Part shown: positions 47,481 through 57,370 of the stretch, in pieces
How the letters are laid out: every line of letters starts with the position of its first letter
Position numbering within the stretch: position 1 is the stretch's first letter
Origin: Hermatobates lingyangjiaoensis
Lineage: Eukaryota; Arthropoda; Insecta; Hemiptera; Hermatobatidae
NCBI GenBank assembly: GCA_026182355.1
Contig: JAPFBL010000008.1
Location: 1,365,501-1,429,500, forward strand
Length of the DNA stretch: 64,000 nucleotides
Reading direction: 5' to 3'
Program-made: the position numbers and the translations under genes
Notes under the pieces: model-generated
Told to the model about the DNA's origin: nothing
What the model saw: the letters and a program-made list of their open reading frames with translations, nothing else
Database searches by the model: none

Positions 47481-47740
47481 TGAGCCGTTTATTTTGAAAG
47501 TGGCCTAATTCCATTTTCCAAAAAAATTTAGCTAGCTATTTAAATAATTACATTTTTACGTTATCTTTACCTTTTGCAGCAAATTGTACAAAATTTATTT
47601 AAAATTACTAAGTTTTTTTATAACAAAAATTAGTTGATAAATAAAATGAAAATATTTTTAAATTTTGTAAAACGCAAACCCTTAAATATCTCGATTTTAA
47701 CATAAATGGAATTAGGCCACTTTCAAAATAAACGGCTCAT
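47481..47740. mobile_element. MITE with 37-bp terminal inverted repeats, TA target
   Basis: The 260-bp element has arms at 47,481-47,517 and 47,704-47,740 that are exact complements over 37 bp (outer end TGAGCCGTTTATTTTGAAAG). TA flanks it on each side. The interior is AT-rich without a frame. TA duplication and these TIRs fit a Tc1/mariner-superfamily MITE. Confidence 0.8.
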
Positions 47741-48204
47741 ATGTTAATGATTAAACCACAATATGAAATCTTGTATATATATATATATATATAACAGATT
47801 CAACAATATATCGACCGTTTGATAGAATAGGTGTGTTATCTAATTGGGATTTGCTCAAATTTTCTAGGTTCAAAAATCAAACTGTCATTGCCGACGTATC
47901 AGTTTTATTTTAAATCCTTTCTCATAGGCCTACAAACAAAAGATTATAAGAAATCACATATCAACATTCAACATATAAACAATATGAACATGAATTATTA
48001 CAACTTATGAATATTATAAGCAGAAGTATTTAGAGATAAATAAAACAATATAGCTTACAGAAGTAAGAATTTTTTACTAAGAAAATAAAAATGTTTTGTC
48101 TGGTTAAGATTGTTGTTCCTTTAAATAATGTAAATTTCATTTTCTTGGTAAAAAAATTCTTACTTCTCTAAGTTATATTGTTTTATTTATCTCTAAATAC
48201 TTCT

Positions 48205-48425
48205 GCTTATAATATTCATAAGTTGTAACAATTCATTTTCATATTATTTATATGTTGGTGCTTATAATATTCATAAGTTGTAACAATTCATTTTCATATT
48301 ATTTATATGTTGGTGCTTATAATATTCATAAGTTTTAACAATTCATTTTCATATTATTTATATGTTGGTGCTTATAATATTCATAAGTTGTAACAATTCA
48401 TTTTCATATTATTTATATGTTGGAT
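48205..48425 (+). repeat. 55-bp tandem repeat, 4 units
   Basis: The landmark gcttataatattcataagtt occurs at 48205, 48260, 48315 and 48370, a period of exactly 55 bp. Units are nearly identical. The left arm of the surrounding palindrome has a single unit (near 47,970-48,030), so the expansion occurred after the palindrome formed. Confidence 0.9.
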
Positions 48426-48464
48426 GTTGATATGTGATTTCTTATTATCCTTTGTTTGTAGGCC

Positions 48465-48515
48465 TATGAGAAAGGTTTTAAAATAAAACCGAAACGTCGG
48501 CAATGAGAATTTCAT
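48465..48515 (+). ncRNA. hammerhead-like motif, first core box defective
   Basis: GCC-TATGAGAAA-stem II (GGTTTT/AAAACC)-GAAA-CG-TC|GGC. Stem I GCC/GGC, palindromic stem III ACGT and the GTC cleavage site fit a PLE hammerhead. The CTGATGA box reads CTATGA, one base short (missing G). The mirror copy is at 47,883-47,935 (-), with others at 14.4-14.6 kb, 51.26 kb and 60.2 kb. Confidence 0.5.
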
Positions 48516-48599
48516 TTTTGAACCCAGAAATTTTGACCGTATCCCGATTAGATAACACAACTATATATATATAATGCAATTTTTATTTTAAGATTATAT

Positions 48600-48775
48600 A
48601 AAGCATGAGACGACTATTGTTCATCCATTTGAGAGTCCGTTACCTCAGATCCAAAACTTAGAGGAATCTATAGATATTCCCCACAGAGATGTTCAATTTC
48701 CTACTGGTAGAGAACACAATATCACTCTATGCAAGTCCTTGCTTGAAAAGAACTGTCAAATAAGAATAGTTTCGG
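48600..48775 (-). repeat. dispersed repeat, minus copy
   Basis: The inverted partner of 45,945-46,125. The two copies lie on either side of the fold-back cluster. Confidence 0.65.
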
Positions 48776-49489
48776 TTCTATAATAAAATAGAAGCTTTCT
48801 CATGTTTAAGAAATATTTTTTATTTTTTTACAATTGCAATAATCTTGTATACTACAAATCATGTTGTCATTTTTGAGATACTAACATGCGAATATGTTAT
48901 ACATTTCTTAATACAACTATCCCAAAGAGGGAGTTTCAATCAGACTTGTAATAGGAAACAATAGATTTATCTGTAAATCATTAGCGAGGGAGTTTGCTTG
49001 AAATCTAGGCGATATGCATGAGTGAATCACATGAGCAAAATGAAAGATAAGCGATGAGACCGCAGCCTCTAACAGGGAATTTGTGTCACCTTTCTAACCA
49101 TTCTCTCATTCTCGCCATCTCAAGGATTCCTCAACAGGAGAAAAAAAAACTTTAATTCCACCTTTGGACCCGTCCCGATATGATTAGTGTACGGATCTGG
49201 GTCACCCGATAACGCTTATCGTATAAATGAAAAAAAAAATGAATTAGAAATATGAAGAGTATCAGCTAAAATATATTGACAATTTAACTAAACTTTCTTG
49301 TCAAATTGTCGCTGAAAACTGAATGAATCAAGTTAATCATGAATCTGAATTGGTGTATTTGTTGAAACATTTATCCATGATTTAAAATTAAATGACTTAT
49401 AAGTTGTAGGTTAGTTCAGGTGAGATTACAGCTGTTGTTCCAAGAGAACTTGACCTTTTGTGGTGCTGCATAATGAACATTCTAAATTG
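48776..49489. other. no gene recognised
   Basis: 49,040-49,220 is less AT-rich but shows no frame or repeat I recognise. Confidence 0.4.
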
Positions 49490-49615
49490 ACAGTTCTAAA
49501 TTTTGCCTGAATCAAGTATATTTAGAGTAGGGATCTTTAACGAGTACCTGACATTGACAGGCTCGAGACCGACGGCTTTACGTCCTCTCCAAGGACGTAG
49601 TATTTGCGTTTCTGA
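49490..49615 (-). repeat. SINE fragment (body)
   Basis: The minus strand shows cctctccgag-like then cgtaaagccgtcggtctcga, gcctgtcaatgtcaggtact and ttaaagatccctactctaaa, the body of the SINE family. The tRNA head is missing. Confidence 0.65.
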
Positions 49616-51234
49616 ATTTAATAATCGGTTGCCTCGGTGTGTTTATCGGAAGGTTACCTGCTAGAAAAACAGAGACCAGATAGGTCTCCTTATCCTCCCT
49701 ATGTGTCCTTGTTTCTGTGTGTAATCCTGGGAAAATTTCTGGGGTCAAATGTTAACTTATTTATCATTATTATATCTTTTGTTATTTTGTAACAGTTTAG
49801 GACGATTTTCCTCCTGGTATTTCGGGTTTGGCTGCAGTTAGTTGCAGGTTGTTGGGGGCCCATCCGGAGGCCTGATTGCCTAGTCATCCTATCTTCCTTT
49901 TGCTAATCTAGTTACGAATCATATTCAGAAATAAATCTCAACTCGTAGGAAATTAAAAGCAAATCGAACCTACCTTAAATAATCAAATAAACCCAAAGAA
50001 ATATATGCTTTTGGTGCAAACTTCGTTTATCTTTTTGAATATTGGATATACGTTACTGCAAGTATCTCATGCTAGTAAACATTTGTTAAGACAATTATAA
50101 AGTTAATAATATATGAAATATTAAGAGGAATAATTGTAATTTAAATACTTGTTTTGATTTATAATGTTTTTTTTATTGAAATAATTTGAAAGCTCTATGC
50201 ATAGAGCAGTAAACCATTTCTGAGCCAAGAGAAATTCTATAATATATCTTTTGATAAAGGATATTTTATTTAACTCCAAAAGTAGTGATAAAATTGAAGA
50301 GTGGTCAAGTCTGAATGAAATCACAAAGTATAACATTCCATAAACAAGACGAGTTTTCATATGTATGCATTAGTTCTATTTATTTTAGGATTGTTAGAGA
50401 AATAAAACTTAACATGTTTTATTGTATTAATCAACATAAATTGATCATAATAAAAAATATTAGATTTTAAATTTAAAACTATTGGATAACTATAATTTTG
50501 GAAATAAAAACGAAGAAAGCAATAAAGTAATTATAGTATAGAAATAATAATGATAAGAAAACAATATTAAAATCTTCCGATGTTAGGTTCCAGTTCATAG
50601 GGAGCTATTTAGACCTACAACACAAGTCACTTAGGTTTCTCTTAGTTTCTCTTGAAGTTGGACGGCGTTCAAAATCAGTGGAGTACCACATAACGAATAA
50701 AGTAAAAATTTGTACATGTGTGACTTGCCGTAAATTATGTGGTACTGACAATGTCGAATTATATTCAACAATGAATTCATTTTGTCTGATGGCTTACTAA
50801 ATATAGTTTAGATTCTCCAAAATGTTTATTTTGAGCAAAATATAATATATGCTAAGTTAAAATTTGATTTCATTTTGTTAAAAAAAAATAAAAAAATAAA
50901 TGGATAAACCAGACTGTCGGTTTCAAATGAAGAATATTATCGTAATAATGGAAGGTTGTGAGAAATTGTCTTCTTTTGTTATTTTTGAATTTCAAGTTTT
51001 AATTCTAAACATGAAGCTTGATAAAAGTGCTGAACATAAAAAAGAATAGAATCAGTTCTTATCAAAAATCAGTCAGTTTTTTAGATTTAATTCAAACTTT
51101 CAATGAAAACGTTTTAGTTTTATGTTCCTGATAATTTTTTTATTCTCTATTATATATGTGTATATACAACTGAAATATAATGACTGTCTGATAGATTTTA
51201 CTAAACAAAATCGGAACACAAACAGTTTGTTAGG
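49616..51234. other. no gene recognised
   Basis: 49,690-49,900 is GC-richer with a minus frame (49,699-49,887) lacking any recognised motif, possibly transposon. The rest is AT-rich. Confidence 0.4.
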
Positions 51235-51300
51235 TTGAAATCAAACTATGAAATGCCGATGTTTCGGTTTTTATCAAAACATTTTTTATAGGCTTACAAA
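51235..51300 (-). ncRNA. hammerhead-like PLE end, degenerate
   Basis: Minus strand: GCC-TATAAAAAA-stem II (GTTTT/AAAAAC)-CGAAA-CATC-GGC. It has the same layout as 48,465-48,515, with a further eroded first box. Confidence 0.4.
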
Positions 51301-51516
51301 ACATTGGTAACATGTTACAGCAATCATAAATATTCACTAAACAAAAATGGATTATTAAATGTTCAAAATGATACAATATAATTTAGTATCAGTATAAAGA
51401 CTTATCGAAGTATAAGAATTTATTGAATAAAAAAAAAACCTTTAATTAATTAACCTTTACATTAATGTTCATGACGTTTAATATTGCTCATGTTCAATTA
51501 ATGTAAAAGGTTTTAA

Positions 51517-51812
51517 GAACCAGGGTAGGCTTACATGCTCTCATCTGGGACAGGTAGATCCGGGTTTCGATACCCAATCTGGCTTCCAATTTATTCAGGC
51601 AGGAGGTGAACTAAAAACTGAGCAAGTCGTCCCTCGGAGAGGACGTTAAACCGTCGATCCCGAGACTCTACGATGTCGATACTCGTTAAAGATCCCTACT
51701 CTAAATACACTTGAATGTACTTATTGAGTATATAATGTATATAGGCCAATCTTTGACCAATGTGTCTTCTCTTGTAGGACGGCCATTGCAGTCTAACCTA
51801 ATATAGGAGTTT
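51517..51812 (+). repeat. tRNA-derived SINE copy, best preserved plus copy
   Basis: The A-box region is weak (gggtaggcttacatgc) and the B box nearly intact (GGTTTCGATACCC). The body is cctcggagaggacgttaaac, cgtcgatcccgagac and gttaaagatccctactctaa. The tail is ggccaatctttgaccaatgt, then ggccattgcagtctaaccta. About 295 bp, with no poly(A). Confidence 0.8.
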
Positions 51813-53065
51813 ATAGTTTTTCTCATTCAATGAATTTTTATTTTTGGAAGCCCTTATATTGTGACTAAATTATTTTTACTCCTATTACTTCACATCTTGT
51901 AGTATGTTTTTTTTTGTAAATGTGTTTGTGATTATAGTTGCAGTGAAATAAAAATGTCAAGTACTCTAAGTTGATATAAGCGAATTCTACAAGTAAAACA
52001 CATTGATTTTTCTAAGTCAAACTTTTTAGTGACATTGGTATCAAGTTTTTGAGATTTTGTAGCTACTTCTTTTTATATTTTCCTTAATATATATAAAAAT
52101 ACTATAAATTATATTTTTTTATTATAATTTTTTTATTATAAATTTATATTCATTATATTTTTAAATGTAAATAACCAATTTTTAATTTATCTGTCTAGTC
52201 TATGTAATTGTTGAGAAGCACTTGTGGTTTTGATTCAATAATGAAGGTGGCTGATGGGGAGTTGGCCCCAAGTGGTGAAAACTCCAGACACGCAACTATT
52301 TAAGCCGGCAGAGGGATTAGTGCTCCAAACTTGATGCTAAACAGTGATATGTTTAGAGTAAATGTAGAGTTCTCAAACATGAATCTTATCCAATCTGCTT
52401 TCTCTCTTGAAAACAGATCTACTATTCAGATAAACAGGGACCATTGACCTTCCTAAAAGTCATTCTATTGGGCAACCATCATTATTTATGTCTGATTATC
52501 CAGTATAATGAACAACAACCATTTTACTTAAAAAAAAAATCTCTAACTGCCATCAATATATTTCATTTTGCAAGGCGCATCAACATCTGTTTTCTGCAAT
52601 AATGAACAGAAATGAGTAGCTGCAAAGGCATTGTTTTTACACCAATCTAGATAATGTGAACTATTTGGTTATGATAAATGAACTTTGTAATATACGAGAG
52701 AACTTTCTAATATATGAAATAGGTAGTGTAAACTACTTAGATACGATGAATGAACTTCATGATGGCATTAATATTATTGTTACAGTAGCAAAAAAAAAAC
52801 TTTTTTTTTAATATTATTCTATCTTTGAAATAAACAAAATCTGTTTTCAATTCATGATATAGTATGGGGCTATTACAGCAATATTGTTTATAGTCGACAT
52901 TGCAAGGTACATGTGAAACCTCTCAGGCCCCTAAGCGTGGGATTAGTTCATAATTTCCATATTCTTATTTAGGACTGAAATAATATCTATATTCCAAAAA
53001 ATATTTTCAATAAAAACTGAAAATTCAGCTGCTCAGAGATTATTTTGGTATTATTCTATCAGACA
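51813..53065. other. AT-rich DNA, no gene recognised
   Basis: Nothing recognisable. A (TA)n tract of about 46 bp at 53,073-53,118 leads into the PLE palindrome. Confidence 0.5.
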
Positions 53066-53070
53066 CTAGG

Positions 53071-53122
<52 letters not shown>

Positions 53123-53159
53123 AAATGTTGGAAGCAGTCCTTCATTTAAACATATATTG

Positions 53160-53299
53160 TTAAATAACGCCCCATATTTGGCTTTTATCTGCTTCTTACA
53201 CAATTTCTCCAGTTTCCGGAATTCCTTCCTCGTCTCTTCATTAAAACTATAAAGTATATTACCAATATTACTTGTCGACATGTTTCGAATGTACCACAT
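53160..53299 (-). pseudogene. PLE N-terminal ORF fragment
   Basis: MWYIRNMSTSNIGNILYSFN, then EETRKEFRKLEKLC and AKYGALFN, followed by CLNEGLLPTFTNIY into the TA tract. Homologous to 44,543-44,684. It ends where the (TA)n begins. Confidence 0.6.
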
Positions 53300-53322
53300 T
53301 CATCATCAGGACAATAATGAGA
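53267..53322 (-). ncRNA. hammerhead ribozyme (PLE type), intact core
   Basis: Minus strand: ATTATTGTC-CTGATGA-stem II (GAATGT/ACATTC)-GAAA-CATG-TC|GAC. All core bases are present. The cleavage triplet is GTC. Stem I starts GTC/GAC and resumes after an internal loop. Stem III (CATG) is self-complementary, so it is too short as a monomer but forms a duplex in a dimer, as known for PLE hammerheads. Confidence 0.7.
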
Positions 53323-53482
53323 GTAATAGTAGGAAAGCTAGTTATATATATAGAGATGGATTATTAATGGAAAGTTTACAGGGCATCGCCCTGTATCACG
53401 GCGCATTATGGGGGATTAGGGTAGGGTGGTTGGGCTTACCTACTACCTGGCTAATATGGGTGTTTCTGTTTGCAAATAGTTT

Positions 53483-53860
53483 TTAAATTCGACAAGAATT
53501 ATTAACTTGGATATTTATGGCTGGTTGCTTTTCTTGAATAATTATTGCTTCTAATAGTTGTAATTTAAAATGATTTCTTTCTCGAGCGATAATTTTCGTG
53601 GAATTTACCATCATTTCTCTTGTGAGTTTTGTCTTATGGACTGCTGTTATATGGCATTTTGGCGCGCCGGCAGAAAGGTGCATAGTAATTCTTCTAGACA
53701 ATGAAGTCGAAGTCATTCCTATATATGAGCTTTTACGGGCCTCACAGCTCCCGATATTACATGAGTACTCAAGAAACAAATCTTGTATATGAGTACTCAT
53801 GTAATATCGGGAGCTGTGAGGCCCGTAAAAGCTCATATATAGGAATGACTTCGACTTCAT
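53483..53860 (-). pseudogene. PLE endonuclease C-terminal half, left arm
   Basis: YEYSC-like start, then SCEARKSSYIGMTSTSLSRR, HLSAGAPKCH, KLTREMMVNSTKII and EAIIIQEKQPAINIQ. CxxC-type residues before YIG and the Arg in LSRR are present. It lacks RT. The frame crosses the palindrome centre, so its N-terminal part is artificial. Confidence 0.7.
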
Positions 53861-54164
53861 TGTCTAGAAGAATTACTATGCACCTTTCTGCGGCGCGCCA
53901 AAATGCCATACAACAGCAGTCCATAAGACAAAACTCACAAGAGAAATGATGGTAAATTCCACGAAAATTATCGCTGGAGAAAGAAATCATTTTAAATTAC
54001 AACTATTAGAAGCAATAATTATTCAAGAAAAGCAACCAGCCATAAATATCCAAGTAAATAATTCTTGTCGAATTTTAAAACTATTTGCAAACAGAAACAC
54101 CCAGATTAGCCAGGTAGTAGGTGAGCCCAACCACCCTACCTTAATCCCCCATAATGCGCCGTGA
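53790..54164 (+). pseudogene. PLE endonuclease C-terminal half, right arm
   Basis: The same protein as the left arm: YSCNIGSCEARKSSYIGMTS, then a frameshift near the HLSA/GAPK junction. The remainder continues in the next frame to INIQVNNSCRILKLFANR. The frameshift and lack of RT make it inactive. Confidence 0.7.
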
Positions 54165-54318
54165 TACAGGGCGATGCCCTGTAAACTTTCCATTAATAAT
54201 CCATCTCTATATATATATATATATACGAAGACATGCATATGCAAGACATGCATAAACGAAGGTCTGCTCCCGAAATATACGAATATATATATAACTAGCT
54301 TTCCTACTATTACTCTCA

Positions 54319-54371
54319 TTATTGTCCTGATGATGAATGTGGTACATTCGAAACATGTCGACTAGTAATAT
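54319..54371 (+). ncRNA. hammerhead ribozyme (PLE type), intact core
   Basis: ATTATTGTC-CTGATGA-stem II (GAATGT/ACATTC)-GAAA-CATG-TC|GAC-TAGTAAT. Stem I pairs GTC/GAC, then ATTA/TAAT after an internal loop. The GTC cleavage site and dimer-type stem III are as in the left-arm copy. This is the best-formed copy in the window by eye. Confidence 0.75.
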
Positions 54372-54509
54372 TGGTGATATACTTTATAGTTTTAATGAAG
54401 AGACAAGGAAGGAATTCCGGAAACTGGAGAAATTGTGTAAGAAGCAGATACAAGCCAAATATGGGGCGTTATTTAACAATATATATATATTATATATATA
54501 TATATAAAA

Positions 54510-55395
54510 TTAAAATTTATCAGGAATAAAAAAGTGAAACGTTAATCTTGAAAGTTTGAATTATCCCTAAAAACTGACCGATTCTGATAAATGCTAATTA
54601 ATTCTACTTTACGTTGGGTGCTTTTATCAAGTTTTATGTTTATAATTATAACTTGGAATTCAGAAATACTAAAGAAGACAATATATCACAACATTGAATT
54701 ATTTCGACAAGACAATATCTTCGGAAGAAGATAAGGAAGAATCCAAATCTAACCATAAATACTAGCAAAATGAAGATATGAAGATGTAGTAATGTAAATG
54801 TTGGTAATATTTTCTAAATTTACTCCCCTAGAAGGAAAGATATGGAAATACTACTAGCAGCCAACGTCCACTCTAGGTGGGTTAGCCATTTGGTGGTGCG
54901 CTGACCTGTAGATGGGCACCTTTGAACATCAGGTCCTCTTCTGTGTCTGTCTGACTGAGGGCTGGAGAGGTCCTGATGTGAGCAGCATCCACTTGTTCGT
55001 ATTCACAGAGTTAGTATTCTGGGCTGTCGAGTACTTTGATATCATCTCTTATAGTCAGTGCGTTAAAATATGTATGATATGAAAATATCAAATGCATGCT
55101 GCACTAGTAGAAAATATCGATGTCATTTTCGAATAATCAATAGCAAGAGTATATTTTCGAATTAATTGAGCACAAATCTATTCTAGTGTGAATCAAAGTT
55201 GGATGGCTGGAATTTTAGAAGATTTAAAAAGAGGTAAACATTATTATAGATAATAGTCGCTTTTTAAACAATATCACATTTTATTAGCGATTGACCATTA
55301 GACGACGAGCTGCTCGATATAAATTAGCCCAATAATAGAATTTAATGACTTCAGGATTATTATTCGTGATATCATTCTATGATGACTTATTTGCA
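54510..55395. other. no gene recognised
   Basis: 54,520-54,600 repeats the catcaggaataaaaaagtgaa-type PLE-end sequence weakly. 54,860-55,020 is GC-richer without a recognised frame. Confidence 0.35.
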
Positions 55396-55399
55396 TTCA

Positions 55400-55790
55400 T
55401 CATCATCCCTTCATCATTCATTCATCCCATCCTTCCATCTTTGCCTTGGACGTCACCTCAACCGTCTACCGCCCAGATTACCTCGGTAGATCTTTTTAAC
55501 TATTCTTTCCTCCGGCATCCTTTCCAAATAGTCTAGCCACTTTAAACGTGCCCGTCGTACCTCCACTACCAGGTCGTGCCTTCTAAAAGAGATCTTCCAG
55601 CTCTCTGTTTCTTCTCTTTCTCCACACCCCTCCTTCACATACCGGACCATATATCCTTCGGAAAACCTTTCTTTACATTCTTAGCGCTTCTATGTCCCGC
55701 AGCGTCAGGGTCCAAGTCTCTGCCCCGTACTTATTTGCATTGTCTACTCTAAAATTCTTGAGGGCTTCACAGTCTTGAAGGTATACTCCA
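55400..55790 (-). pseudogene. non-LTR retrotransposon C-terminal relic
   Basis: Minus strand in several frames: YGAETWTLTLRD, RKVFRRIYGPVCEGGVWRKR, RRARLKWLDYLERMPEERIV then KKIYRGNLGGRRLR. These are the standard YGaEtW..., RRIYGPv..., RL.WLGHv.RM and GrR.RGRPR steps found after the RT of many arthropod LINEs. Broken by at least two frameshifts. The exact clade is not resolved. Confidence 0.75.
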
Positions 55791-56253
55791 TTGTGGCATT
55801 TTCGCATAAGACACAAGTTGGACTGTGAGTGTAACACCTATTTAATAGATATGCTAACTGAGAAAATCGTGACCCACAGAATTTCTTTGGGAAGAGAGGT
55901 GAGGGTTGGCATTGATTGCTTACCCTGTCTTCGCTGAAAGATCGACAACTGTCACCAGTTATGAATAATGTGTTGATTGAATTAAAAAAAAGAAAAGAAG
56001 AATGTAAGTTACCTGTGTTTTACAGTCGTCATTATGAGAAGGCCAGTAAAAGGGAGACGGTGTGTCTATGGAATACTTCCATTGATCTTCAACTGGCTTG
56101 GCTAGTGCTTTGTTGGTTAGAAGAGAGCAGCCTAGCAGCACCAACTACAACAAAACTCTATGTTATAACTTGACGGGGGAATAAAAGCAATGTTTCGCTG
56201 TGAATTCAGAAATTTGAAATTAAAGTTGTGTTTTTATATTGTTTGTAAACCTT

Positions 56254-56292
<39 letters not shown>

Positions 56293-56325
56293 ATGATTAA
56301 CGAAAACGGCCCAGCAGGACAGATA
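55791..56325. other. no gene recognised
   Basis: The frames at 55,916-56,173 (+) and 55,959-56,144 (-) carry no recognised motif. A (TA)n tract lies at 56,259-56,290. Confidence 0.4.
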
Positions 56326-56326
56326 A

Positions 56327-56463
56327 CACTTAAAATAAACTGTGACACATAGAGAAAAACATAACAAGCACTCACTTTTGTTAGTTTCGAAATAACGGTC
56401 GAAATTTTGAAAAGTGAGTGTTTGTCATGTTTCTATCTATGTGCCACAGTTTATTTTAAGAGT
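56327..56463. repeat. long hairpin between TA tracts
   Basis: The arms cacttaaaataaactgtgac... and ...cacagtttattttaagagt are complementary with several mismatches. The centre is tttcgaaataacggtcgaaa. It is homologous to the hairpin at 43,777-43,914. (TA)n tracts lie at 56,259-56,290 and 56,463-56,485. Confidence 0.75.
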
Positions 56464-56516
56464 ATATATATATATATATATATATGATCAAACCACTATA
56501 TGAAATGGGGAAAAAA

Positions 56517-56559
56517 GACTAAGATCTTTCAACCGTAACAAGCGGACTTCGTCAGAGTC
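56517..56559 (-). ncRNA. hammerhead ribozyme motif, CTGACGA type
   Basis: Minus strand: GACT-CTGACGA-imperfect stem II (AGTCCG...CGGTT)-GAAA-GATC-TT|AGTC. Stem I GACT/AGTC is exact. Stem III is the palindrome AGATCT with its U at the cleavage site. The cleavage triplet is CTT, a permitted NUH. Stem II is the weak part. Confidence 0.55.
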
Positions 56560-56869
56560 AAAAGCCCAACGAGCATCCAACAACCCACATTTCATATTGT
56601 GGTGTGATCATTGATTGTTATTTCATGTGTTTGTGTAAAATTCTTTCTACATTATGACATAGAAAAGAACAGAGAAAGTCACTAAAGAACTCACTTTGAT
56701 ATTTCGACATCTGTTGTCATGAGGAATAAGTACGAAGTACTAGCGTTGAGAAGCAAACTGCAACTCAACTTAAAATCAAGTCGATCCAAACTGGACACAA
56801 ACAAGCTCAAAAACGAAGAATAGTAATTATGTACATGTATACAATAAACATATTATATATATAACAAGT

Positions 56870-57140
56870 TCAAAAGCGAAGAATTGTAACACACAGAGAA
56901 AGGTACATACTAACTGAAATTTTCGGATCATCCGTCTTCAAGTAAAAAAGAGAGTAGGATACCAAGTATGCCGGAAATAGGAAAACTGGTTTCCTGCGGT
57001 TGTGTTTTCGGCGTTCTTGAATTCTCACCCTGTTTTTCCTGAAGACGGATTATTCAAAAATTTCAGTTGGTAAGTGTGTCTCTTTCTCCATGTGTTACTA
57101 TTCTTTGTTTTTGAGCTTGTTTGTGTCCAGTTGGATTGAC
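56870..57140. repeat. imperfect inverted repeat with two hammerhead-like cores
   Basis: The outer arms match (caaaaacaaagaatagtaac-like on both strands). The left arm on the minus strand reads TTGAAGA, CGGATgATCCG, AAAA and TTTCAG. The right arm on the plus strand reads CTGAAGA then CGGATTATTCAAAAATTTCAG. Each has one defect (first base of the core box, or stem II/GAAA). Together they show the family: CTGAAGA, CGGAT/ATCCG, GAAA, palindromic AAATTT. Confidence 0.5.
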
Positions 57141-57179
57141 TTTCCGATTTTAAAGTATATGTATGTGTAAATTTTGATA

Positions 57180-57370
57180 GCAGTCCTTCCTTTAGACATA
57201 AGTTATTGAAATGACACCAAACTTAGCTGATACCTAATAAGTTTCCTAATAAGTTTCTCAATCGTTCTAAATAATACTCTTGTTACTTCGTTTAGGCTGT
57301 TTTTAAATTCTCTCCTCATCAAGATTTTGTTAGATTTAACGAAGTTTGGTGTCATTTTATATATGGGTGC
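57180..57370 (-). pseudogene. PLE N-terminal region remnant
   Basis: Minus strand: KFGVI..., RREFKNSLNEVTRVLF and RTIEKLIRKL, ending in a SKGRTAIK-like variant of CLxEGLLPxYT. Charged helical composition resembles the PLE N-terminal region, but the assignment is weak. Confidence 0.3.

Larger units (their letters stand above)
47776..48570. mobile_element. PLE-derived palindromic fold-back between TA tracts
   Basis: The left arm (from ttgccgacgtatcagttt through ctttctcataggcctacaaa) is complementary to the right arm (tttgtaggcctatgagaaag to aaccgaaacgtcggcaatga). The arms are 300-400 bp and meet near 48,110. (TA)n tracts end it at 47,776-47,793 and 48,562-48,572. Each arm has the same hammerhead-like block as 14.3-14.7 kb. 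The right arm has expanded by a tandem repeat. Confidence 0.7.
53120..54483. mobile_element. PLE palindrome: two head-to-head copies
   Basis: The left arm (53,120-53,775, minus sense) and right arm (53,790-54,483, plus sense) are near-exact complements centred near 53,780. Each arm reads, outward from the centre: endonuclease C-terminal half, 3' region, hammerhead, N-terminal ORF start, then (TA)n. The right arm has an extra piece of about 65 bp at 54,225-54,290 carrying another N-terminal fragment (CINEGLLPKYTNI). The N-terminal piece beyond the hammerhead implies tandem (circular) element order: 3' end, ribozyme, next copy's 5' end, then truncation. Confidence 0.8.

Noticed and set aside
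53598..53792. Plus-strand frame and other 53.5-54.3 kb antisense frames
   Set aside because: Complement of the PLE endonuclease in a palindrome.
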